Position numbers and translations under genes: made by a program
The notes under the pieces: generated by a model
Databases searched by the model: none
What the model saw: only the letters and a program-made list of their open reading frames with translations
Told to the model about the DNA's origin: nothing
In this document: positions 1-5,135 of the stretch, piece after piece
Layout: each line of letters begins with the position of its first letter
Numbering within the stretch: position 1 is the stretch's first letter
Source of the DNA: Acidobacteriota bacterium
GTDB lineage: Bacteria; Acidobacteriota; Vicinamibacteria; Vicinamibacterales; CAVVIG01
Direction of reading: 5' to 3'
Assembly (NCBI GenBank): GCA_003222555.1
Contig: QHWL01000220.1
Location: forward strand, 1-5,196
DNA: 5,196 nucleotides

Positions 1-660
1 AAGCTCGCCGGCGAGTACGGCGATCGCGCGCCGCGGGCGGTACGGGCTGTCGCGGCCGTGTCGCCGATCATCGAGATTGGCGAGTGCGTCACCGCACTCG
101 AGCGACCGGCCAACCTTCTGTATCAGTGGAATTTCGTGCGGGACCTCAAGCGCCGCATGCGCCGGAAGGATCGCTTCAGGCCGGGACTGTTCGATTTGAA
201 GAAGCTCCGCGACATCCGGACGGTGCGTGAGTTCGACGAGGCATACACCGCCCCGTACTTTGGCTTTAAGGACGCCGAGGACTATTACCACCGCGCCAGC
301 GCCATGCGAATTGTCGATCGCATCCGCCTGCCCGCGCTCGTCATCGCGGCCGAAGACGATCCGTTCGTCCCCTCACGTCCGTTTCGCGATCCCATGGTGA
401 CCGGTAATCCACACGTGCTTCTCTTGATCTGCGAGCACGGCGGGCACTGCGGCTTCGTCGGTCCGGCGGCTGGAGACGACGACGGGTACTGGGCCGAACG
501 TCAGATTGTCGAGTTCGTCGAACGCTACACCAATAGCGCGACGGCAGAAGGAGCAGAGAACGCTGCGGAGCTCATGGCTTCCGAACCATTGGCGAGTTTT
601 GCAGAGACTCCTGCAGGAGGCGCGCGAACTCAGGGCCCTTCCCTTCTTCCTCGTGCTTGA
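1..660 (+). CDS. YheT-type alpha/beta hydrolase, 5' end outside the window
   Basis: The frame is open from base 1 to the TGA at 658-660 and gives 219 residues. The first in-frame start inside the window, the GTG at 58, is internal, because family-like sequence (KLAGEYGD) already precedes it. In YheT-family (COG0429) proteins this stretch follows directly after the GxSxGGN nucleophile elbow, so roughly the first third, including the catalytic serine, lies upstream. Visible family marks are a REFDEAYTAPYFGFKDAEDY-type segment (about residues 76-95), the acid loop AAEDDPFVP with the likely catalytic Asp at codon 358-360, and EHGGHCGF with the likely catalytic His at codon 445-447. Family members are predicted esterases or hydrolases, mostly of unknown substrate. 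The natural end seems to be near IVEFVERYTN; the last 30 or so residues are low in family character and run antisense through the DUF72 gene. Family assignment is firm; substrate is unknown. Confidence 0.9.
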   Translation, partial: KLAGEYGDRAPRAVRAVAAVSPIIEIGECVTALERPANLLYQWNFVRDLKRRMRRKDRFRPGLFDLKKLRDIRTVREFDEAYTAPYFGFKDAEDYYHRASAMRIVDRIRLPALVIAAEDDPFVPSRPFRDPMVTGNPHVLLLICEHGGHCGFVGPAAGDDDGYWAERQIVEFVERYTNSATAEGAENAAELMASEPLASFAETPAGGARTQGPSLLPRA

Positions 661-1294
661 AATAGACGAACACATCGCGACAGTCAACGGTCTGGCTCGC
701 GATCGTGACGGCCCACCTCTTGACATCGTCCGGCATGTAGCCTTCGTCGCGCAGACGGAAGTACGCGTAGTCGGCGGTGATGCGGACAGGCGTCGACATC
801 TTCTCGCTGTCCGCGATGCAAAGGGCTAGATTCCGCTTCGCCAGCCGTTCGAACACCTCCTCGTCGAGCCACGACTGGTGGCGGAACTCGAACGCCGCGC
901 ACACCTTTGGCGGCAGCTCGTCGAGGAACGCGTCCAACACCGCAAGATCTTTCTTCGAGCTCGGCGGTAGTTGAAACAGCAGCGCGCCGAGCTTCTCGCC
1001 AAGCGTGCCCGCGACCTGGCACAGCGTGGTCACCAGCGGGCCGCAGTTCTTCAACCGGCTGTCGTGGGTGATGCGGCGCGGGGCCTTGAGCGTCAGCTTG
1101 TAAGGCGACGGGGTCTGCGCGGCCCATCCGGCCACCAGCTTCTCGCTCGGCATCCGGTAGAACGTGTAGTTGATCTCGACGGTCGGAAACCGCGCGGCGT
1201 AATACGGCAGCATCTTGGCGGCCGGAAGATCGGCGGGATAAAAGCTGCCCTTCCACTCGGGATAGTTGTAGCCGGAGGTCCCAATCCAAATCAT
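572..1294 (-). CDS. DUF72 (YecE-like) TIM-barrel protein
   Basis: A 240-residue protein of normal length for the DUF72/COG1801 family. The N-terminus carries the family signature GTSGYNYPEWKGSFYP (residues 5-20), followed by VEINYTFYRMP (39-49), LKAPRRITHD (69-78), GALLFQLPP (103-111), FEFRHQSW (135-142), YAYFRLR (176-182) and VYFKHEEEGKGPEFA (210-224). These strands and loops match the expected barrel order, so the gene looks intact. The family adopts a TIM-barrel fold, and its biochemical role is not established; no enzyme activity should be assumed. The ATG at 1292-1294 is chosen because the signature begins five residues later. I see no convincing Shine-Dalgarno sequence upstream. The gene is divergent from the SCO1 gene with 22 bp between starts. 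Its last 29 codons overlap the end of the convergent hydrolase, and they include the conserved FKHEEEGKGPEFA codons. Confidence 0.92.
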   Translation of the reverse strand: MIWIGTSGYNYPEWKGSFYPADLPAAKMLPYYAARFPTVEINYTFYRMPSEKLVAGWAAQTPSPYKLTLKAPRRITHDSRLKNCGPLVTTLCQVAGTLGEKLGALLFQLPPSSKKDLAVLDAFLDELPPKVCAAFEFRHQSWLDEEVFERLAKRNLALCIADSEKMSTPVRITADYAYFRLRDEGYMPDDVKRWAVTIASQTVDCRDVFVYFKHEEEGKGPEFARLLQESLQNSPMVRKP

Positions 1295-1316
1295 CCGTCA
1301 AGAGTAGACTATTGGC
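1295..1316. promoter_or_regulatory. Divergent start-to-start spacer with two possible -10 elements
   Basis: Only 22 bp separate two divergent ATG codons. On the plus strand TAGACT (1305-1310) fits the TAnnnT -10 pattern and ends 6 bases before the ATG at 1317. On the minus strand TACTCT (complement of 1301-1306) also fits and ends 6 bases before the ATG at 1294. This spacing would place both transcription starts at or next to the start codons, as in leaderless mRNAs. No good -35 box is visible on either side and there is no clear ribosome binding site for either gene. The -10 matches are directly visible; promoter function is inference. Confidence 0.35.
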
Positions 1317-2210
1317 ATGCGTGGTCTCACGTTATTTCGCGCTTCCGGGCGGCTAGCGCTTTTCTTTTTCTGTCCCTCGCTCCTCCTCTCCTCGTGCGGC
1401 AGGCCGTCCGACCGGCGCGCCTACGCGCTGCAAGGGCAGGTTCTCGCGGTCGCGCCGAATCGTGGGGAAGCCACGATCAAGCACGAAGACATCAAAGGCT
1501 TCATGCCCGCGATGACGATGCCGTACAAGGTCAAGGAACCGAAGCTGCTCGACAACATCGCGCCCGGCGATCTCATCAACGCCACGCTCGTGATCGTGTC
1601 GAACGACGCCTACTTGACCAAGATCAAGAAGGTCGGGTCGGCGCCGCTCGAGAAGCGTCCAGTCGCAGCGCCGCCGGCTTCATCCGGGTTCGAGCTGCTG
1701 AAGGCCGGCGAGGCGGTGCCGGACGCTTCGTTCGTCGATCAGGACGGCAAGAAGCGCGGCTTCAGCGCCTTCAGGGGATCGACCCTCGTCGTGACGTTCA
1801 TCTACACGCGCTGTCCGCTGCCGACCTTCTGCCCGCTCATGGATCGGCACTTCGCGGCCATCCAGAACAGTCTGAAGAACGATCCGTCGCTCGCGAAGGT
1901 CCATCTCGTCAGCATCAGTTTCGATCCAATCACCGACACGCCGCCGGTGCTGAGGAAGCACGCGCGGACGCTCAACGCCGATCCGCACCGCTGGACTTTT
2001 CTGACCGGCACGCGCGACGACGTCGATCAATTCGCCGCGCGGTTCGGGGTGTCGGTCGCGCGCGCGTACGACAACCCGCTCGACATCACCCACACCCTGC
2101 GCACCGCCATTGTCGATGCCGACGGCAAGCTCGTGAAGGTCTACACGGGCAACGAGTGGACGCCCGACCAAGTGCTCATGGATCTGAAGCCCGTTGTCCG
2201 CTCGAGCTGA
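1317..2210 (+). CDS. SCO1/SenC-family lipoprotein with N-terminal CusF-like copper-binding domain
   Basis: A 297-residue probable lipoprotein. Residues 1-27 form a lipoprotein signal: a basic start, a hydrophobic core (LALFFFCPSLLL) and a lipobox LSSC with Cys27. Residues 38-105 form a CusF_Ec-type domain with candidate Cu(I) ligands His56, Met63, Met66 and Met68 (KHEDIKGFMPAMTMPY). A short Ala/Pro linker leads to a thioredoxin-like SCO1/SenC domain, about 125-295, with Cys166 and Cys172 in TRCPLPTFCP and His259 in DITHTLRTAIVD. SCO proteins deliver copper to the CuA site of cytochrome c oxidase or act as redox partners for it, on the outer face of the cytoplasmic membrane; the fused CusF domain suggests metal capture or transfer. 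The cysteine spacing is C-x5-C rather than the classic C-x3-C. The start is set by the intact signal peptide. The downstream transglutaminase-like gene follows after 11 bases, suggesting a shared transcript. Family assignment is strong; the precise oxidase target is not visible. Confidence 0.93.
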   Translation: MRGLTLFRASGRLALFFFCPSLLLSSCGRPSDRRAYALQGQVLAVAPNRGEATIKHEDIKGFMPAMTMPYKVKEPKLLDNIAPGDLINATLVIVSNDAYLTKIKKVGSAPLEKRPVAAPPASSGFELLKAGEAVPDASFVDQDGKKRGFSAFRGSTLVVTFIYTRCPLPTFCPLMDRHFAAIQNSLKNDPSLAKVHLVSISFDPITDTPPVLRKHARTLNADPHRWTFLTGTRDDVDQFAARFGVSVARAYDNPLDITHTLRTAIVDADGKLVKVYTGNEWTPDQVLMDLKPVVRSS

Positions 2211-2221
2211 TTCGAAGGTCC

Positions 2222-2977
2222 GTGCTGAAGGCAGATGCCAGGGTCCGGCTAAAGCCGGACACTACGGACGCGGGCGGCGCGCTTGCGTCGGACGCGTTCC
2301 GGCCGCGCGAGCGGCGCATCATCGAGCAGCTGCGCACGCCGCTCGCAGTGCAGCGCTACCTCAATCGGCTCCCGTACAACAATGAGCCGCCGCCAGCGGG
2401 CGCGACGTTGCGAAGCTTCCGCGGCGTCGTCCGCCACGGCTGCGCGCATTGTCTCGAGGCGGCGCTCTTCGCCGCCGTCGTCCTCGAGCAGCACGGATAT
2501 CCCCCGCTCGTGCTCAGCTTCGAATCGATCGACGAGCTCGATCATGTGATCTTCGTGTATCGCCGCGGCGCCCGATGGGGATCGGTTGCCCGATCGCGCG
2601 ACCCCGGACTTCACGGACGCCGGGCCGTTTTTGCCACCGCGCGCGCGCTCGCCCTCAGCTACTGCGACCCGTACATCGATTTCACGGGACGGATCCGAGG
2701 CTACGCGATCGTCGATTTACGCGTCATGGGAACTTACGATTGGCGCTTGGCCGACACCAATGTGTGGAAGGTCGAGCGAATGCTGCTCGAGTACCCGCAT
2801 CGGCGAATCGAGTCGTCCGACCGGCGCGTCCACGCTCTGCGCGAGCGATATCGTGCGTTCAGGAAAGAACACCACGGCAAGAAGCCGCTCTTTTATCGCG
2901 GCCGGGACCGATGGACGGAGATCCCGGAAGAATTTATCTACGATCGACGAGTTGAACATCTAGGCCGGAAATCGTAG
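2222..2977 (+). CDS. Transglutaminase-like (papain-fold) domain protein, uncharacterised
   Basis: A 251-residue protein, read from the GTG at 2222. The core holds a transglutaminase-like Cys-His-Asp order: Cys77 in GCAHCLEAALFAA, His108 in ELDHVIFVYR, and Asp127 in ARSRDPGL. The block YIDFTGRIRGYAIVDL follows, and the tail is charged (about 190-251). I recognise this as a conserved bacterial transglutaminase-like group, but substrate and reaction (amide hydrolysis, transpeptidation or none) are unknown. No signal peptide is visible, so a cytoplasmic location is likely. GAAGG at 2214-2218 is a possible ribosome binding site, with a short spacing of 3 bases. Residues 6-15 (ARVRLKPDTT) are encoded by a palindromic repeat, so the first 25 or so residues may be recent and poorly conserved; an in-frame GTG at 2348 is an alternative, but it would remove RRIIEQLRTP, which looks like family sequence. 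The same frame stays open upstream to 971, but that part is antisense or out-of-frame to real genes. Confidence 0.8.
   Translation: MLKADARVRLKPDTTDAGGALASDAFRPRERRIIEQLRTPLAVQRYLNRLPYNNEPPPAGATLRSFRGVVRHGCAHCLEAALFAAVVLEQHGYPPLVLSFESIDELDHVIFVYRRGARWGSVARSRDPGLHGRRAVFATARALALSYCDPYIDFTGRIRGYAIVDLRVMGTYDWRLADTNVWKVERMLLEYPHRRIESSDRRVHALRERYRAFRKEHHGKKPLFYRGRDRWTEIPEEFIYDRRVEHLGRKS
2241..2265. repeat. REP-like palindromic element inside the start of a coding region
   Basis: The core at 2243-2260 is GTCCGGCT-AA-AGCCGGAC, a perfect 8-bp inverted repeat around two bases, preceded by GG and followed by ACTAC. On RNA it could form a tight GC-rich hairpin right after the start codon of the transglutaminase-like gene. 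From memory, translations of this element (VRLKPDTT and, in another frame, GPAKAGHY) occur again and again at the edges of predicted proteins in Acidobacteriota genome bins, which suggests a dispersed repeat family. Only one copy is present here, so the dispersed nature cannot be shown from this window. Confidence 0.6.
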
Positions 2978-2996
2978 ATCGGCAATCGTAGATTCA
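2966..2996. repeat. Heptameric periodic repeat between convergent genes
   Basis: Two 14-base units, CGGAAATCGTAGAT (2966-2979) and CGGCAATCGTAGAT (2980-2993), differ at one position and lie directly in tandem. At finer scale the stretch reads as 7-base steps from 2969 (AAATCGT, AGATCGG, CAATCGT, AGATTCA) sharing an ATCG or ATT core. An inverted copy of the 9-base core, ATCTACGAT, is at 2936-2944, so either unit could pair with it as a hairpin. The repeat covers the last codons and stop of the upstream gene and most of the 29-bp gap. It may act as a weak transcription barrier between convergent genes, but there is no T-tract and function is not shown. Confidence 0.5.
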
Positions 2997-3006
2997 GGAC
3001 GGTGCG

Positions 3007-3309
3007 CTAGTCCAAATCGAAATCCCTCGTCGGTTTGGTGATTGGTTCCTGGCGCGCCTGCTTCAGCGCCTCCTCGAACCGTCGTGACAAGGCGTCGCCC
3101 CGAGTTTTTTCGTTGTCGACCGATTGTTGGAAGATGGCTTCGCGGCGCGCAGCCTCGTCCGCGAGAATGCGCTGCGCTTCGCCGAGCTCGGGCTTATTGC
3201 CACGATCGGGCTCGATATGCGACACGACGCGCCCGAGATTGACGTCGACGACGAGCGTCGTCTGACAGCAGGGGCACGTCACTTCGATTTCGGACTTGAG
3301 CCGTGCCAT
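3007..3309 (-). CDS. Small CPCC-motif protein, putative zinc-binding, uncharacterised
   Basis: A 100-residue acidic and basic protein. Near the N-terminus, TCPCCQTTLVVDVNLGRVV (residues 11-29) resembles one half of a zinc ribbon, with Cys12, Cys14 and Cys15 and a possible further ligand at His31. There is no second cysteine pair, so metal binding would need a dimer, His31 or acidic residues. Residues 42-87 are rich in Ala, Glu, Arg and Gln and are predicted to be a helix or short coiled coil. The protein ends in TRDFDLD, an acidic tail. I do not know a function; small proteins of this layout occur as hypothetical proteins in Acidobacteriota as far as I recall. The ATG at 3307-3309 is preceded on the minus strand by a G-run (complement of 3318-3323), a weak ribosome binding site. 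It converges on the transglutaminase-like gene and diverges from the dehydrogenase gene. Coding status is supported by ordered composition and sensible start and end, not by recognised homology. Confidence 0.72.
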   Translation of the reverse strand: MARLKSEIEVTCPCCQTTLVVDVNLGRVVSHIEPDRGNKPELGEAQRILADEAARREAIFQQSVDNEKTRGDALSRRFEEALKQARQEPITKPTRDFDLD

Positions 3310-3469
3310 CGGCAGTTCCCCCCAAGTGCGCTTGCGCGGCCGCTGGCCGGAACAGCACCAACGAGTTCAGCGCGCACGAGCACGGCTATCATAACGCAGG
3401 GAGCCGGACGTGCGGCGCCCTGGCGGCTTCCCCTTCGTTTTCGGCCATGCGGCCGATTGGAACACACAT
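3310..3469. promoter_or_regulatory. Divergent intergenic region with a possible shared -10 region
   Basis: This 160-bp stretch lies between the divergent starts of the CPCC protein and the dehydrogenase, so it should hold promoters for both. Its most AT-rich point is around 3387-3394. There TATCAT (3387-3392) is one base from the consensus -10 on the plus strand, and TATGAT (complement of 3388-3393) is the same on the minus strand. No clear -35 boxes accompany them. Leaders would be roughly 70 bases on each side. No operator, riboswitch or further gene is evident. Promoter function is inference from position and a short match only. Confidence 0.3.
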
Positions 3470-4288
3470 ATGCAGCTGGCGAACGCGCGAGTGTGGCTGA
3501 CGGGCGCGAGCTCCGGGATTGGCGAAGCGCTCGTCGCTCCGCTCGTTCGAAAAGGGGCGCGGGTCGCGATCACGGCGCGGCGCAGCGGCCGGCTCGAGAC
3601 CATCGCGGCGCGATATGCGGCCGGCGGCGTCTCCACGGTCCTGGCCGTGCCGGGCGACGTCACCGATCGCGCGGCCGTGATCGTCGCGGCACGGCAGATC
3701 GAGAGGGCGTGGGGCGGCATCGACCTCGCGATCTTCAACGCTGGAGGATCGGTCGATCACGATCGTCAGTCGGCCGCCGAGGGTGGCGAACCGTTTCTCA
3801 GCAACTCGTACACGGCAACGATGGCGCTCAACTATTTCAGTGTCGTGTACGGGATCGAGGCCGTGTTGCCTGACATGCTGGCGCGCGGCTCGGGCCATAT
3901 TGCCGCAGTGGCGAGCCTGGCGGGCTATCGTCCATCAGCCTCGCTGCCTTACGGAGTGTCGAAAGCCGCCGTCATTTACCTGATGAACGGGTTGCGCTTC
4001 GAGGTGGCGCCGCGCGGCCTCGGCGTGACGGTGATCAATCCCGGGTTCGTGAAGACGCCGCTCACCGAGCGGAATCGGTTTCACATGCCGTTTCTTCTGG
4101 AGGCGAGCGACGCGGCGGAGAGAATCGTCCGCGGGCTCGAGCGCGGGAAAAAGGAAATTCACTTCCCGGCGCCCCTGTCGTGGGCAATGAAGATGCTGCG
4201 GATCGCGCCGTACCCGGTTTACGAGCGAATCATGACTCGATTTCTTCGGCGAGCTCGAGCTGCAGCTGCAGCGGCACCGCGTCGATGA
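3470..4288 (+). CDS. Short-chain dehydrogenase/reductase (classical SDR)
   Basis: A 272-residue NAD(P)-dependent oxidoreductase with a complete classical SDR set: cofactor motif TGASSGIG (residues 11-18), ARR at the end of beta-2 (36-38; basic residues here commonly favour NADPH), GDV (62-64), NAG (90-92), Asn121, and the active site Ser149, Tyr161 and Lys165 (YGVSK). NPGFVKTPL (about 189-197) follows the active site. The C-terminal part, with MPFLLEASDAAERIVRGLERGKKEIHFP and a hydrophobic basic end, resembles the DltE/YqjQ-like SDR group; substrate is unknown, though lipid-like or other hydrophobic substrates are plausible. The frame opens earlier at a GTG (3410), but the ATG at 3470 is preferred because only ten residues precede the cofactor motif, as usual for the fold. 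The ribosome binding site is weak (TTGGA at 3457-3461). The last 19 residues (RARAAAAAAPRR-type tail) are antisense to the desaturase end and look non-conserved. Confidence 0.92.
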   Translation: MQLANARVWLTGASSGIGEALVAPLVRKGARVAITARRSGRLETIAARYAAGGVSTVLAVPGDVTDRAAVIVAARQIERAWGGIDLAIFNAGGSVDHDRQSAAEGGEPFLSNSYTATMALNYFSVVYGIEAVLPDMLARGSGHIAAVASLAGYRPSASLPYGVSKAAVIYLMNGLRFEVAPRGLGVTVINPGFVKTPLTERNRFHMPFLLEASDAAERIVRGLERGKKEIHFPAPLSWAMKMLRIAPYPVYERIMTRFLRRARAAAAAAPRR

Positions 4289-5132
4289 TGCCCGCCACGC
4301 GCCCGGTCGCGCGATGCGCTTTGGCGGCGCGCGCCTCTTCATAAATCCGCGCGGGCACCACCTGCACGTCCCATGCGAGGCCGACCGCCTTCATCGCGCG
4401 GATCACGTACCACGTCGGATCGAACTCCCACCAGTAGAAGCCGTTTCGCGCCGCGCGCTGGTACCGGTGGTGGTTGTTGTGCCACCCCTCGCCTGCGGCG
4501 AAGACCGCCGTGAAGACGTTGTTACGGGAGGCGTCGCGCGTCTCGAACCGGCGCGATCCGAACATGTGGTTGATCGTATTAATCGCAAACGTCGCGTGCG
4601 CGAGCGTCATCGTGGGCAGGCAGAATCCCCAGACCAGCCAAGGCCAGCCGCCGGCAAGATACATCGCGACGGCAAGGGCGAGCGGCGGCACGACGTGGTA
4701 TCGATCGAGCCACACAATCTCCGGCGCACTCGAGAAGTCGCGGACGACGGGATTGGTGGGGGCGAGTCGATCGTGGCGCGCGTCGTTGAGAAACCAGCCG
4801 ATGTGCGCGTAGTAGAACCCGCTCACGGCGGCACTGTGGGGATCGCCCTCGCGATCGGCGAACCGGTGGTGGTTGACGTGATGCCCCGCCCACCAGAGCG
4901 GGCCCTTCTGCATCGCCGCGGTGCCGATGAGCGTCCATACGAAGCGCGCGGGGCGGTCCATCTGGAACGAACGGTGCGCGAAATAGCGATGAAACGCCAG
5001 CGTGAGCCCGATCGCGCGAAGGAAATGCGACGCCGCCCACAGGGCGACGAGCGGCCATGCAAACGGTACGGCAAAGACGAGAAGCGCCGAGGCCTGATCC
5101 GCCCAGAACACCACCATCGAGATTGTTGTCAT
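4230..5132 (-). CDS. Acyl-CoA-type fatty acid desaturase (stearoyl-CoA desaturase/OLE1 family)
   Basis: A 300-residue integral membrane di-iron desaturase. Counting from the ATG at 5130-5132, the histidine boxes are HRYFAHR (His48, His53), HHVNHH (His85, His88, His89) and GWHNNHH (His218, His221, His222). The extra ligand pair Asn188-His189 sits in INHMFG. This full set is typical of the stearoyl-CoA desaturase family, which inserts a cis double bond, usually delta-9, into acyl-CoA or acyl-lipid chains using O2 and an external electron donor. Hydrophobic segments near 15-35, 63-78 and 148-188 fit the membrane topology. There is no fused cytochrome b5 or ferredoxin domain, so electrons must come from a separate protein. 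A GTG codon directly precedes the ATG (5133-5135) and could serve instead; no strong ribosome binding site decides between them. The last 18 or so residues overlap the convergent dehydrogenase gene. The reaction class is secure; the double-bond position is inferred from the family. Confidence 0.95.
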   Translation of the reverse strand: MTTISMVVFWADQASALLVFAVPFAWPLVALWAASHFLRAIGLTLAFHRYFAHRSFQMDRPARFVWTLIGTAAMQKGPLWWAGHHVNHHRFADREGDPHSAAVSGFYYAHIGWFLNDARHDRLAPTNPVVRDFSSAPEIVWLDRYHVVPPLALAVAMYLAGGWPWLVWGFCLPTMTLAHATFAINTINHMFGSRRFETRDASRNNVFTAVFAAGEGWHNNHHRYQRAARNGFYWWEFDPTWYVIRAMKAVGLAWDVQVVPARIYEEARAAKAHRATGRVAGIIDAVPLQLQLELAEEIES

Positions 5133-5135
5133 CAC

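Noticed and set aside
684..1301. A 205-codon minus-strand frame overlapping DUF72
   Set aside because: It is the shifted frame of the DUF72 gene, Arg-rich and without motifs.
1680..2171. A 163-codon minus-strand frame opposite the SCO1 gene
   Set aside because: The translation is Arg/Val/Glu-rich and low in pattern, as expected for the complement of a GC-rich gene; the plus strand has firm copper-site motifs.
971..2221. A 668-codon open frame on the plus strand running from 971 to 2977
   Set aside because: Only the part from about 2222 carries recognisable protein sequence. Upstream it is antisense to DUF72 and then out of frame with the SCO1 gene, both of which have clear family motifs. 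The long opening is a GC-rich artefact.
3124..3873. A 249-codon plus-strand frame across the CPCC gene and into the dehydrogenase
   Set aside because: It is antisense to one gene and out of frame with the other, and its sequence is Arg-rich without domain features.
4579..5058. A 159-codon minus-strand frame within the desaturase
   Set aside because: It is a shifted reading of the desaturase, whose own frame carries all histidine boxes.
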